Source: Pseudomonas capeferrum
GTDB lineage: Bacteria > Pseudomonadota > Gammaproteobacteria > Pseudomonadales > Pseudomonadaceae
Length of the DNA: 64,000 nt
Reading direction: 5' to 3'
Assembly: GCF_013523055.1 (NCBI RefSeq)
Contig: NZ_JAAMQM010000020.1
Span: 1 to 64,000 of the forward strand
Shown here in pieces: positions 26,585-36,027 of this stretch (positions are counted from its first letter, which is position 1; the number at the start of each line of letters is the position of its first letter). The notes below the pieces were generated by a model. It ran no database searches and was not told the origin of the DNA. It saw nothing but the letters and a program-made list of their open reading frames with translations. Position numbers and translations under genes: made by a program.

Positions 26585-28303
26585 CTAGCGCAGCAGATGG
26601 GTCTTCGCCAGGCTTACCAGCTCCTTGCCACGTCCATCCATCACTGCCCGGATCATGAACAGTCCGAATCCCTTGATGTTCTGGGCGGTGATCTCCGGTG
26701 GCATGATCAGCTCCTGGCGCTCGCTGACGACGTCCACCAGCACGGGACCCTCATGGGCGAACGCAGCCGCGAGCGCCGCCTTAAGGTCTTGCGGCTTTTC
26801 CACCCGAATGCCCTTGATGCCCATGCTCTCGGCGAAGGCGGCGAAGTTCGGGTTCTTGAGGTCGCAACCCACGTCGACGAACCCGCCGGCCTTCATCTCC
26901 ATCTCGACGAAGCCCAGGGTGCCGTTGTTGAGCACGATCACCTTGACCGGCAGATTGGCCTGACCGAGGGTGAGGAAGTCTCCCATCATCATGCCGAAGC
27001 CACCGTCTCCAGACAGCGATACCACCTGGCGCCCTGGATGGCTGGCCTGGGCGCCGATCGCCTGGAGCATCGCGTTGGCCATGGAGCCGTGGTTGAACGA
27101 GCCGATCAGGCGGCGCTTGCCGTTCATTTTCAGGTAGCGCGCCGCCCAGGCCGTGGGCGTGCCGACGTCACAGGTGAACACGGCATCTTCGTCAGCCAGC
27201 TCGCTGACCAGGCGACTGACGTATTGCGGATGAATGCTCGAACTGTTCGGGCCGCTCTCGGCGAGCTTGTCCAGGCTCTTGCGGGTGCTGTCATAGTCCG
27301 CCAGTGCCTTGTCCAGGTGCGCCGTGTCACTGCGCTCGCGCAGGCGGGGTAGCAGTTGCCGCAAGGTATGCTTCACGTCCCCGATCAGGCCCATGGCCAG
27401 CGAACAACGATTGCCCAGCGCTTCGGGCTGCAGGTCGACCTGGGCAATGCGCGAATGCTCGGGAAAGAACTGTCGGTAGGGGAAGTTGGTGCCCAGCATC
27501 AACAATGTGTCGCACGCCTTCATCGCGTTGAACCCCGAGGCGAAGCCGATCAGTCCGGTCATGCCCACGTCATAGGGGTTGTCGTACTCCAGGTGCTCCT
27601 TGCCGCGCAGGGCATGCACGATGGGGGCCTTGAGCTGCCGGGCCAGTTCCACCACCTCGTCATGGGCACCCGCGCAACCCGCGCCGCACAGCAGGGTGAT
27701 GCGCTCGCCCTGGTCGAGAAAGGCCGCCAGCTCATCGAGTTGCGCGGGCTCGGGTATCACCACCGCAGGCTTGGGCGCCAGCCACTGGCTGACCTTGGCC
27801 TCCAGCGGGGCCAGCGCCACATCGCCCGGAATCACGACCACCGCGACGCCACGCCGGCTGACGGCCACGCGCATGGCGCGCTCGAGGATCTGCGGCAATT
27901 GCTCGGCGCGCGACACGAGCTCCACGTAATGACTGCAGTCCTTGAACAGCGATTCGGGGTGGGTTGCCTGAAAATAGTCGATGCCGATCTCGCTGCTGGG
28001 GATATGCGCGGCGATCGCCAGCACCGGCACGCCGCTGCGATGGCAATCGAAGAGCCCATTGATCAGATGCAGGTTGCCCGGGCCGCAACTCCCCGCGCAC
28101 ACCGCCAACTCGCCAGTCAGATGCGCCTCGCCGCCGGCCGCGAACGCGCCGGCCTCTTCATTGCGCATGTGTATCCAATCCAGCCCGCCCAGTCGGCGCA
28201 TGGAGTCGGTGAACCCATTGAGCGAATCGCCGACTACCCCGTAGACGCGTTTGACCCCGGCTTGCTTGAGGGTCTTGACCATGAAATCGGCAGCGGTAGG
28301 CAT
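26585..28303 (-). CDS. poxB: Pyruvate:quinone oxidoreductase (pyruvate oxidase, PoxB)
   Basis: A 572-residue ThDP/FAD enzyme, the same length as E. coli PoxB. It begins MPTAADFMVKTLKQAGVKRV; upstream open codons are not part of it. The catalytic glutamate region RNEEAGAFAAGGEAHLTG is near residue 46, and the ThDP-binding GDGGFGMMMGDFLTLGQANL, including the NN-type partner LNNGTLGF, is near residue 425. A C-terminal tail suits membrane association. It decarboxylates pyruvate to acetate and CO2, passing electrons to quinone. It is followed upstream by cioBA, so donor and oxidase sit together. Confidence 0.93.
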   Translation of the reverse strand: MPTAADFMVKTLKQAGVKRVYGVVGDSLNGFTDSMRRLGGLDWIHMRNEEAGAFAAGGEAHLTGELAVCAGSCGPGNLHLINGLFDCHRSGVPVLAIAAHIPSSEIGIDYFQATHPESLFKDCSHYVELVSRAEQLPQILERAMRVAVSRRGVAVVVIPGDVALAPLEAKVSQWLAPKPAVVIPEPAQLDELAAFLDQGERITLLCGAGCAGAHDEVVELARQLKAPIVHALRGKEHLEYDNPYDVGMTGLIGFASGFNAMKACDTLLMLGTNFPYRQFFPEHSRIAQVDLQPEALGNRCSLAMGLIGDVKHTLRQLLPRLRERSDTAHLDKALADYDSTRKSLDKLAESGPNSSSIHPQYVSRLVSELADEDAVFTCDVGTPTAWAARYLKMNGKRRLIGSFNHGSMANAMLQAIGAQASHPGRQVVSLSGDGGFGMMMGDFLTLGQANLPVKVIVLNNGTLGFVEMEMKAGGFVDVGCDLKNPNFAAFAESMGIKGIRVEKPQDLKAALAAAFAHEGPVLVDVVSERQELIMPPEITAQNIKGFGLFMIRAVMDGRGKELVSLAKTHLLR

Positions 28304-28565
28304 CGGGACTTCCTTGCAGTAAATGAGTTCGTGTTTCTGAGTACTTGCGGGGCGCAGGTGTTCCGATGACTTCATGAGGATGGTTTGATCGACCACTAGA
28401 GCCGTGGTCGCGACGAGGATCGCTGGCAACTCCCGGAACAGACGCTTCCCATGGGCGCATGGCGGTTCCTGTGCGATGGTGTGCGAAATGAGGGCGGCCG
28501 GCCCGAGCCTGCCAACAGGCATGCCGCACTGGCCGTAAGTGACGGTCAGTGCAGATCGGCCCTGT

Positions 28566-29567
28566 CTAGCGAACGATGGGCCGCATCTTCCCACTGAACA
28601 CCCTGAAGCCATAGGTGTTGTAGAACAGCGTGATCGGCATCAGGATCGCGAAACCGACCAGCATGAAGCGCTGGCTGACCGGGCCGGAGGCGGCTGCCTG
28701 CAACGTCAGATGGGGCGGTACCAGCAAGGGAAAGAGCGTAGCGGCCATCAGCGCGAATCCTAGAACGAACACCCCAAGCGCGCAGAACAAAGGCAGGTAA
28801 TGTCGGCGGCTGCGAAATCCCGCGTAGTGCCCTGCCAGCAAAGCGCTTGCCAGGATGACGGCCGGAGAGATCAGCCAAGGCTGCGTCAGCCGCTCTGCAT
28901 AACGCGGGTCAAGCCTCGCGGTCCAGGCGACCAGCAAGGCCAGAAGCGTCAAGGTGAACAAGGCCAGTACCCTCGCCTGTCGGCGAGATCTGCAGTGCAG
29001 TTCACCTTCGGTGCGCCAGTAGAGCCAGCAATTCCCCAGCCAGAAGTAACCCACCACCAGCACCAGGCCGCAGTAGAGCGCAAAGGCATTCAGCCATTCC
29101 CACCCCATGCCGTTGTACTGCCCGTCCTGCTGATCTACGCCCTGAACCAGGGCTCCCAGCACCACGCCCTGGCACCCACCGACCAGCAAGGAAGCGAACG
29201 AATGCAAGGCATCGATGGCTCGTTTCAGCCGATCGCTGCCAGCATGGTCGCGAAAGGTCAGTGCCATGGCTCGAACGATCAACGCCAGGAACATCAGAAT
29301 GAACGGCAGGTACACCGCTGGCAGCAGAATGGCATAGGCCATGGGGAACAGCGCCAGCAAGCCTCCACCGCCCAGCACCAGCCAGGTCTCGTTGGCATCC
29401 CACACAGGGAGGATGGATAGCGCCATGGCTCTGCGCTGGGTGGCGTCGCGGGTGCCGCCCAGGAGCATGCCGACACCCAGGTCGGTACCGTCCAGCAGCA
29501 CGTAGCTCAGTACCGAGAACGCCAGCGCCGCCGCGGAAAGCAGAACGATCCAATCATCGCTTGGCAT
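28566..29567 (-). CDS. cioB: Cyanide-insensitive cytochrome bd-type quinol oxidase subunit II
   Basis: A 333-residue membrane protein with CydB features: an N-terminal YVLLDGTDLGVGMLLG (conserved GxDLGVG), WLVLGGGGLLALFPMAYA and about eight hydrophobic helices. It forms the second subunit of the quinol oxidase with the preceding gene; ten bases separate them. No recognisable gene lies between it and poxB (28304-28565). Confidence 0.93.
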   Translation of the reverse strand: MPSDDWIVLLSAAALAFSVLSYVLLDGTDLGVGMLLGGTRDATQRRAMALSILPVWDANETWLVLGGGGLLALFPMAYAILLPAVYLPFILMFLALIVRAMALTFRDHAGSDRLKRAIDALHSFASLLVGGCQGVVLGALVQGVDQQDGQYNGMGWEWLNAFALYCGLVLVVGYFWLGNCWLYWRTEGELHCRSRRQARVLALFTLTLLALLVAWTARLDPRYAERLTQPWLISPAVILASALLAGHYAGFRSRRHYLPLFCALGVFVLGFALMAATLFPLLVPPHLTLQAAASGPVSQRFMLVGFAILMPITLFYNTYGFRVFSGKMRPIVR

Positions 29568-29577
29568 GCTTCATTCC

Positions 29578-30954
29578 TCAGGGCCTGCCTGTTTCATCGG
29601 CGATAGTAGGCTGTGGTTCAGGCTCGTTCTCGTGTGCAGGCTCGCGTAGCAGCCGCAGCAAGACCCACAGACCGATAACGAAGATGACCAGGTAAAATGC
29701 CAGGATAGACAGCGTGGCACCCAGGACCTGCTCTTTCGATACCGACGACAGGCTGTCAGCCGTTCGTAGCAATCCGTAGACAGTGAAGGGCTGCCGCCCG
29801 ACTTCGGTGACTACCCAGCCGCTGAGCATTGCCAGGAAACCGGCCGGAGCCGTCAACACGCAGAGCCTGTGCATCCAGCGGGTGCCATAGAGCCGCCGCT
29901 TGCGACGCAAGACCAGGCCGATCGCGCCGACTCCCAGCATCAGCAGGCCCAGCCCCACCATGATCCGGAACGCCCAGAAGACCACTGGCACGGGTGGAAT
30001 ATCCTGTACCGGGAACTCGTCGAGCGCGGCGATGGTGCCGCCTAGGTCATGGCGCAGGTACAGCGACCCGATCCGCGGAATCGCCACTTCGAAATGGTTG
30101 CGCCGCTCATTCATGTCCGGCAGCGCGAATAGGCGCAAGGGCTCCCCGGCACCCTCGGGCGGCCGTGTCCACGAGCCTTCGATGGCCGCGATTTTCTGCG
30201 GCTGTACCTCAAGGGTGTGCTTCCCATGAAGATCGCCCACGACGAACTGCAGCGGCGTCACTGTCGCGATGACCCACAGCGCCATCGATAACTGCAAGCG
30301 CGCCCGCGGGGTGTCCGCTGAACGCAGCAATTGCCAGGCACCGGCACCTGCGACCAGCGTGGCGGTACCAAGAAAGGTCGCCAGTATCATGTGCGTGAAG
30401 CGATAGGGGAACGAGGGATTGAAGATGATCCGCCACCAGTCCTGCGCGATGAAGCGTCCGTCCGCGCCGATGCCGTAGCCCGCGGGCGTATGCATCCAGG
30501 AGTTCGCTGCCAGGATCCAGAACGCGCTGACCAGCGAGCCGAAGGCGACCGCGCAGGTGGCGAAGAAATGCAGCCGTGGCCCGACCTTTCGAAGTCCGAA
30601 GACCATGATGCCGAGGAAACCGGCCTCCAGGAAGAAGGCCGCCATCACTTCGTAGAACATCAACGGCCCCAGGATCTCCCCGGCTTGCGTGGAAAGCCGC
30701 GACCAGTTGAGCCCGAACTGGTACTCGAGAATCAGCCCAGTCGCCGCGCCCATGGCCACATTGAGGGCGAACACTTTCAGCCAGTACCGATAGACCTCCA
30801 GATAGACCTGCTGGCGTCGCCATAGCCACATCGCTTCCAGCACCATCAGGAAATTGGCCATGCCGATGGTGAACGCCGCCAGGACGATGTGAAAGCCGAT
30901 GGTGATCGCGAATTGAGCGCGAGCCGCCATTAGCGCCGAGTCAAGCGCCTCCAT
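29578..30954 (-). CDS. cioA: Cyanide-insensitive cytochrome bd-type quinol oxidase subunit I
   Basis: A 458-residue CydA-type subunit carrying the haem and quinol sites. Residues 14-60 (QFAITIGFHIVLAAFTIGMA and on) hold the first haem-ligand histidine region. GLILEYQFGLNWSRLS and FFLEAGFLGIMVFG follow. The quinol loop after VGDLHGKHTLEVQPQKIAAI is short compared with E. coli CydA (458 versus about 522 residues), which marks the CIO subtype. CIO keeps respiration going under cyanide or low-proton-motive conditions and accepts electrons from quinol made by dehydrogenases such as PoxB. The gene lies 23 bp after the molybdoenzyme gene in the same direction. Confidence 0.95.
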   Translation of the reverse strand: MEALDSALMAARAQFAITIGFHIVLAAFTIGMANFLMVLEAMWLWRRQQVYLEVYRYWLKVFALNVAMGAATGLILEYQFGLNWSRLSTQAGEILGPLMFYEVMAAFFLEAGFLGIMVFGLRKVGPRLHFFATCAVAFGSLVSAFWILAANSWMHTPAGYGIGADGRFIAQDWWRIIFNPSFPYRFTHMILATFLGTATLVAGAGAWQLLRSADTPRARLQLSMALWVIATVTPLQFVVGDLHGKHTLEVQPQKIAAIEGSWTRPPEGAGEPLRLFALPDMNERRNHFEVAIPRIGSLYLRHDLGGTIAALDEFPVQDIPPVPVVFWAFRIMVGLGLLMLGVGAIGLVLRRKRRLYGTRWMHRLCVLTAPAGFLAMLSGWVVTEVGRQPFTVYGLLRTADSLSSVSKEQVLGATLSILAFYLVIFVIGLWVLLRLLREPAHENEPEPQPTIADETGRP

Positions 30955-30977
30955 GGGGCTCTCTCGGTGTATTCACC

Positions 30978-33332
30978 CTAGCCTACCTGGTCCGCTTCAG
31001 GCACGGCATGCTCCAGGTCATCCGCCTTGGGCTGGGCCGGATGCAGGGTTATCGGCACCGATTTGGCCGCAGGCACCTTGCTGCGCTCGGCGTGATGCCA
31101 GAGCGGTACCAAAACGTTCGACTCAGGATAGTAGGACGCTGCGCAACCCTCGGGAATGTCGTAGGCAATGATCTGAAACGGCCCCACTTCACGGCGCACT
31201 TGCGGCTCGATGGCGGTGCGCAGGATCACCCACTGGCCGGGCGCGAACCCCAGGCGCACGATATCGTTGCGATTGAGGAACACCACGCTGCGCGTGCCAT
31301 GCACCCCTCGGAATCGATCGTCGTAGCCGTAGACCGTGGTATTGAATTGATCGTTGCTGCGCAGGGTCATCAATTGCACGACGTCGCGCCTTGCGGGTTC
31401 GGGCGAGACATCGTCATCTTCATCGAGCATGCGCGGCGCGATGAAGCAGGCCTTGCCCGAAGCGGTTTTCCATTCGCGGTGACTGGCGGCCAGAGGCCGA
31501 TGAAAACCACCGTGCTCCCACATCCGGCTTTCCATGTCATGGAAGATCTCGGGATAGATCACGCCGATCTCGCGACGGATCACTGCATAGTCCTTGCGCC
31601 ACCCTTCCCAGTCGATCCCTGCCTGGCCATCGAGCGTGACCTGTGCCAGCCCGGCGATGATAGCCACCTCCGATCGCAGGTGATCGCTGGCGGGCTCGGC
31701 GTTGCCCTGCCATGCCCGAATGCAGCCCGTGCTGTCCTCGGTGGTATGCACCTGTTCGCGGCCGTCCTGGCGATCCAGTTCGATGCGCCCCAGGCAAGGA
31801 AGCAGCCAGGTGTGAGCGCCCGGGAACAGATGGGTACGGTTGAGCTTGGTGGCGACCTGCACGTTCAGCTGCAAGCCGGCCCAGGCCGGCTCCATGCGGC
31901 CGGTGTCGGGCACGGCGCGCAGGAAATTGCCTCCCAGGCCGACGAAGCCTTTCACGCTGCCATCGAGGATGCCCTCGCAGGTATCCACCGTGGCCAGGCC
32001 TTTGCGCTCAGGCACCTTGAAGCCGTACCGCGCCTGGATCTTGTCCTTCGGTACCTTTTCGGGATCTTCGGTGATTCCGACCGTGCGTTGCCCTTGTACG
32101 TTGGAGTGGCCGCGAACCGGACAGATACCCGCTCCGGGCTTGCCGATATTGCCGCGCAGCAGGAGCAGGTTCACCAGCATCTGCACATTCTCCACACCGT
32201 GCCGATGCTGGGTCATGCCCATGCCGTAGACGATCATCACCCGCTCGCTGCGCGCATAGACGGTGGCCGCCGCTTCCAGCGCGCTTCGGCTCAGCCCGGC
32301 CCGGCGCTCCAGGTCGGACCACGCATGGCGCTCGGCCTCGGCCGCGAAAGCCGCGAAATCATCGGTATGTTCGGCGATGAACGCATGATCGAGTACCGGG
32401 CTCTGGCCCTGGGCAGTAGCCTGCCGATCCATCTCGAGCAGGGCCTTGGCGATCCCCATGACTGCGGCCGTGTCGCCGCCGATCGCGACCTGGTGGTACT
32501 GCGTACTGATGACGGTGGACTTCGCCCCGAGCATCTCGACAGGCGACTGCGGGTTGACGAAGCGCTCCAGGCCGCGTTCGCGCAAGGGGTTGAAGGTGAT
32601 GATGGGCACCTTGCGCTTACGCGCCTCCTGGAGCGGATGCAGCATGCGCGGGCTGTTGCTGCCGACGTTCTGGCCGAAAAAGAAAATGCAGTCGGTGCGC
32701 TCGAAATCTTCGAGCGTCACCGTGCCGACCGGGATACCGATGCTTTCCTGCAGGCCGACCGAGGTGCTCTCGTGGCACATGTTCGAACTGTCCGGCAGGT
32801 TGTTGGTGCCATAGGCGCGCGCGAACAGCTGGTACATGAACGACGCTTCAAGCGACGCGCGTCCAGAGGCATAAAAGACGACTTGGTCGGGGTCCAGGGT
32901 CTGCAGCTGGCCGCCGATTTCGACGTAGGCCTGCTCCCAGCTTGTCTGCTGGTAACGGTCCGTGGAAGGATCGTAGCGCAAGGGATGGGTCAGACGCCCA
33001 TGCTGCTCCAGGTCGTAGTCGCTCCAACCGCGCAATTCGCTCAGTGAGTGCTTGCTAAAGAAATCCGGCCCAGTCCTCAGCGACGTCAGCTCCCAGGCGG
33101 TGGCCTTCGCGCCGTTTTCGCAGAACTCGAGCGCATGTGGGTTGCCGGGCTTGGCCCAGGCACAGCTGACGCAGGCGAAGCCTTTCGGCTTGTTCTGTAC
33201 GAGCAGCGCCTTGGTCCCCTTTACCACCGCCTGCTCCCGCCACAGGATGTTCATCACCGAATGGGCCGATCCCCAACCTCCGCAAGCGCTGATATAGGGC
33301 CGGAAACGCGCGGTCGGGTGAATCAGCTGCAT
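30978..33332 (-). CDS. FdhF/YdeP-type molybdopterin oxidoreductase
   Basis: A 784-residue protein of the formate-dehydrogenase-alpha-like YdeP family. RFRPYISACGGWGSAHSVMN opens it; KGFACVSCAWAKPGNPHALE plus FCENGAKATAWE form the N-terminal Cys-rich region, with only part of a 4Fe-4S motif. DSSNMCHESTSVGLQESIG carries the probable Mo-ligand cysteine. RGNIGKPGAGICPVRGHSNV and the C-terminal MTLRSNDQFNTTVYGYDDRF are bis-MGD contacts. GGAGG precedes the ATG at 33332; the much longer upstream frame is spurious. Substrate and electron acceptor of this family are poorly known. No separate redox subunit is adjacent. Confidence 0.88.
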   Translation of the reverse strand: MQLIHPTARFRPYISACGGWGSAHSVMNILWREQAVVKGTKALLVQNKPKGFACVSCAWAKPGNPHALEFCENGAKATAWELTSLRTGPDFFSKHSLSELRGWSDYDLEQHGRLTHPLRYDPSTDRYQQTSWEQAYVEIGGQLQTLDPDQVVFYASGRASLEASFMYQLFARAYGTNNLPDSSNMCHESTSVGLQESIGIPVGTVTLEDFERTDCIFFFGQNVGSNSPRMLHPLQEARKRKVPIITFNPLRERGLERFVNPQSPVEMLGAKSTVISTQYHQVAIGGDTAAVMGIAKALLEMDRQATAQGQSPVLDHAFIAEHTDDFAAFAAEAERHAWSDLERRAGLSRSALEAAATVYARSERVMIVYGMGMTQHRHGVENVQMLVNLLLLRGNIGKPGAGICPVRGHSNVQGQRTVGITEDPEKVPKDKIQARYGFKVPERKGLATVDTCEGILDGSVKGFVGLGGNFLRAVPDTGRMEPAWAGLQLNVQVATKLNRTHLFPGAHTWLLPCLGRIELDRQDGREQVHTTEDSTGCIRAWQGNAEPASDHLRSEVAIIAGLAQVTLDGQAGIDWEGWRKDYAVIRREIGVIYPEIFHDMESRMWEHGGFHRPLAASHREWKTASGKACFIAPRMLDEDDDVSPEPARRDVVQLMTLRSNDQFNTTVYGYDDRFRGVHGTRSVVFLNRNDIVRLGFAPGQWVILRTAIEPQVRREVGPFQIIAYDIPEGCAASYYPESNVLVPLWHHAERSKVPAAKSVPITLHPAQPKADDLEHAVPEADQVG

Positions 33333-33450
33333 GGAGCGGTCCTCCGTCGGGACAGTCTGGCCTGGATGCTTGTATCTAAAAGTTACGAGCGTGCCACCAA
33401 GCGAAGGTTCGAAATACCTGCTCAGGGCCTGACGAGCCCCGGTCCCCCTG

Positions 33451-33699
33451 CTACGCCAAGCGCTCCAGAAACGCGGGCAACTCCGGCTCGGGGAGGACAC
33501 CGCGGGCGTTCTGCTTTTCCTTGGCCGGCGTACGTTTGCCTCCCCCTCCAGACTTCGCCCCCACCTGACTGCTTGTTCACGGTGGCCCAGGCCTGGGCTT
33601 CGGCCTCGCCCTTCGGCGTGCCTTTCGCTTCGTAGCTTTGCTCGATGCTGGGCCTTGCGTTTCTGTTCTACCGTGTATTTCTCTTCGTGAGCATGGGTA
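33451..33699 (-). pseudogene. Small plasmid-stabilisation/stress-type protein, frameshifted
   Basis: Minus-strand pieces read HAHEEKYTVEQKRKAQ, then after a shift IEQSYEAKGTPKGEAEAQAW and ATVNKQSGGGE. After a second shift KSGGGGKRTPAKEKQNARGV continues and ends PELPAFLERLA with a stop. Intact relatives (KYTxxQKRxAxHIExSYExxG...AWATVNKxSGGG) are small basic proteins usually annotated as plasmid stabilisation proteins and are common in Pseudomonas stress islands. Two single-base lesions inactivate it. It fills most of the 33333-33721 gap. Confidence 0.65.
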
Positions 33700-33721
33700 G
33701 GTCCTCGGTGATTGATCGATG

Positions 33722-34954
33722 TCAAGAGTGCCGCGGGTGCGCCATGGCCTCGTCGACCAGCTCTATCCAGTGCCTGACCGGCGTACGCCCAGCACTGTCG
33801 AGGTGCGCCTGGCAGCCGATGTTGGCCGTGACGATGACCTGTGGCCGCCCGCTTTCGAGCGCGTTGAGCTTGTCGTCGCGCAGCTGGCGAGACAAGACCG
33901 GCTGGGTCAGCGAATAGGTGCCGGCCGAACCGCAGCACAGGTGCGCGTCGGGGACGGCCGTGAGATCGAAGCCTAGACGGATAAGGACCGCTTCCACGGC
34001 GCCGCCGAGCTTCTGCGCATGTTGCAGGCTGCAAGGGCAATGGAAGGCCAGGGTCGACTCGGTGCGCACGGCCAGCTGCTCCAGCGGCGCGTCGCGCAGT
34101 AGCTCGACCAGATCCTTGGCCAGTTCGCTGACCCGTTGGGCCTTGCTCGCGTAGCGGGCATCGTCCTTCAACAAGTGGCCATATTCCTTGATGAACGCGC
34201 CGCAACCGCTGGCCGTCTGGACGATCGCTTCGGCGCCCGCTTCGATGGCCGGCCACCAGGCGTCGATATTGTGCCGGGCACGGTCCAGGCCCGTGGCCTG
34301 GGCGTTGAGGTGATAGTCGACCGCGCCACAGCAGCCTGCTTCGCGCACCGGCACGACACTGATCCCCAGACGGTCCAGCACCCTGGCCGCTGCCGCGTTG
34401 GTATTGGGGGACAGACCCGGTTGCACGCAGCCTTCCAGCATCAGTATCCGACGCGCATGACGAAGGGCGGGGCGTATGCCGGCGGGCCGGACCTCGCGCG
34501 GCAGCTTGGCCTGTACGAAGGATGGCATGAGCGGGCGAAAGACACCGGCGGTGCCAAGCAGCGCCTTGAACAGCGCGGGTCGCGGAACCACGGCGCGGAC
34601 GCCTGCGCGCATTATCCGCTCGCTCAAGGGGCGGGATACCTGTCGCTCGACCACCTCCCGACCAATGTCCAGGAGGTTGTGATACTGCACGCCCGACGGG
34701 CAGGTGGTTTCACAGTTGCGGCAGGTCAGGCAACGGTCCAGGTGCTCCAGGGTACTGGTGCTGGGTTCATGCCCTTCCATGACTTGCTTCATCAGATAGA
34801 TACGCCCGCGAGGCCCGTCCAGTTCATCGCCCAGCAATTGATAGGTAGGGCACGTCGCATTGCAGAAGCCGCAGTGCACACAGCTGCGCAGGATGGCCTC
34901 GGCCTCTTCGCCACGCGGCAGGGCCAGGATTTCTTCGGTCAGATGAGTTTGCAT
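33722..34954 (-). CDS. glcF: Glycolate oxidase iron-sulfur subunit
   Basis: A 410-residue protein with two 4Fe-4S motifs: CVHCGFCNATCPTY near residue 29 and CLTCRNCETTCPSG near residue 79. Two CCG-type domains (EAGCCGAVDYHLN; HLCCGSAGTYSL) are those of GlcF/heterodisulfide-reductase-like subunits. It passes electrons from the GlcDE flavoproteins to the respiratory chain at the inner membrane. The ATG at 34954 follows GAGG; a TTG four codons upstream is less likely. It is the last gene of glcDEF. Confidence 0.94.
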   Translation of the reverse strand: MQTHLTEEILALPRGEEAEAILRSCVHCGFCNATCPTYQLLGDELDGPRGRIYLMKQVMEGHEPSTSTLEHLDRCLTCRNCETTCPSGVQYHNLLDIGREVVERQVSRPLSERIMRAGVRAVVPRPALFKALLGTAGVFRPLMPSFVQAKLPREVRPAGIRPALRHARRILMLEGCVQPGLSPNTNAAAARVLDRLGISVVPVREAGCCGAVDYHLNAQATGLDRARHNIDAWWPAIEAGAEAIVQTASGCGAFIKEYGHLLKDDARYASKAQRVSELAKDLVELLRDAPLEQLAVRTESTLAFHCPCSLQHAQKLGGAVEAVLIRLGFDLTAVPDAHLCCGSAGTYSLTQPVLSRQLRDDKLNALESGRPQVIVTANIGCQAHLDSAGRTPVRHWIELVDEAMAHPRHS

Positions 34955-34962
34955 GTTCGGCC

Positions 34963-36027
34963 TCAAAGGTCTGCGTACAGGCGTCCAGGATTGAAGATCC
35001 CCATCGGGTCCAGCTGCGTCTTCAACTGCTGGTGATAGCGCATGAGCAACGGGGGCAGCGGATGAAATGGGCTTTCGCCGCTGTCACCCTGCAGGGCATG
35101 GCACGTGGCATGACCACCGGCCTGACTGGCGATGCGACGGACCTCCTCGAGCGGCGCCTCGCTTTTCAACCAGCGCTGCGCACCGCCCCAGTCCACCAGT
35201 TGCGCGCCAGGCAGCGTCAGGGGCGCGGTAGCGTTGGGCAGCGACAGTCGCCAGAGCGGTCGCGGATCGGCGAAGAACGCCAACCGATGCTCGCGTAGCG
35301 CCTCCCAGAAGCCGGGCTCGAGGGTTTCGCAACCCAGCCGGTCGCGCGCCGAGGCGACCGAGCCTTCACCGCCCTCCAGACGTATGTGCAACGCCTCTCC
35401 GTCATGACAGGCCGCACTCAACGGCAGCGGCTGCTGGCCCCACTGTGCAAGCAGGCGCAAGGCTGTCGCAACATCCGTCTGCAGACGAAGGTTGGCCACG
35501 GCACGCGGCTTGGGCAACACTTTGAGCGATACTTCCGTAATCACGCCCAGACAGCCGAAACTGCCCGCCATCAGACGCGACACGTCATAGCCCGCGACGT
35601 TTTTCATCACTTCGCCACCAAAGCGCAGGTGCTTGCCGTGACCGGTGATCAATCGCGTGCCGAGAACGAAGTCACGTACCGAACCCGCCCAGGGGCGACG
35701 CGGGCCCGACAGCCCGGCGGCGACCATGCCTCCCACCGTGGCACCGGCGCCCAGGTGCGGCGCTTCGCAAGGTAGCCACTGGCCCTGCTCGTCCAACACC
35801 TGCTCGAGCTCGGTCAAGGACGTACCGGCGCGTACGGTCACCACTAGCTCGGTCGGGTCGTAGCTGACGATGCCGCGATGCACGCGGGTATCCAGGGTTT
35901 CGCCGATCACCGGCCGCCCGAGGTGCGCCTTGCTGTCGCTGCCCTGGATGCGCAAGGGGCTGCGTGTCGCCAGGGCCTCCACAACCTGTTCCAAGAGCTG
36001 CCCGCTGGCGTCGATTGAGATGCCCAT
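34963..36027 (-). CDS. glcE: Glycolate oxidase FAD-binding subunit
   Basis: A 354-residue FAD-linked subunit: MGISIDASGQLLEQVVEALA at the start, the FAD-contact region APHLGAGATVGGMVAAGLSG near residue 88 and GEVMKNVAGYDVSRLMAGSF near 145. Its ATG overlaps the glcD stop codon in a TGATG junction, so translation is coupled. It is shorter than GlcD, as usual for GlcE, and acts in the GlcDEF complex oxidising glycolate (or a related 2-hydroxyacid) to glyoxylate. Confidence 0.93.
   Translation of the reverse strand: MGISIDASGQLLEQVVEALATRSPLRIQGSDSKAHLGRPVIGETLDTRVHRGIVSYDPTELVVTVRAGTSLTELEQVLDEQGQWLPCEAPHLGAGATVGGMVAAGLSGPRRPWAGSVRDFVLGTRLITGHGKHLRFGGEVMKNVAGYDVSRLMAGSFGCLGVITEVSLKVLPKPRAVANLRLQTDVATALRLLAQWGQQPLPLSAACHDGEALHIRLEGGEGSVASARDRLGCETLEPGFWEALREHRLAFFADPRPLWRLSLPNATAPLTLPGAQLVDWGGAQRWLKSEAPLEEVRRIASQAGGHATCHALQGDSGESPFHPLPPLLMRYHQQLKTQLDPMGIFNPGRLYADL

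Noticed and set aside
26585..28612. Long N-terminal extension of the PoxB frame (about 100 extra residues)
   Set aside because: The family start is at 28303, giving the standard 572 residues; the extension has no homology-like sequence.
31008..33047. 679-codon open frame opposite the molybdoenzyme
   Set aside because: Antisense shadow of a GC-rich gene with no recognisable domains.
33333..34256. Reading the molybdoenzyme as a 1092-residue protein
   Set aside because: The extra part overlaps glcF and the pseudogene in a wrong frame; GGAGG and the RFRPY start place the gene at 33332.
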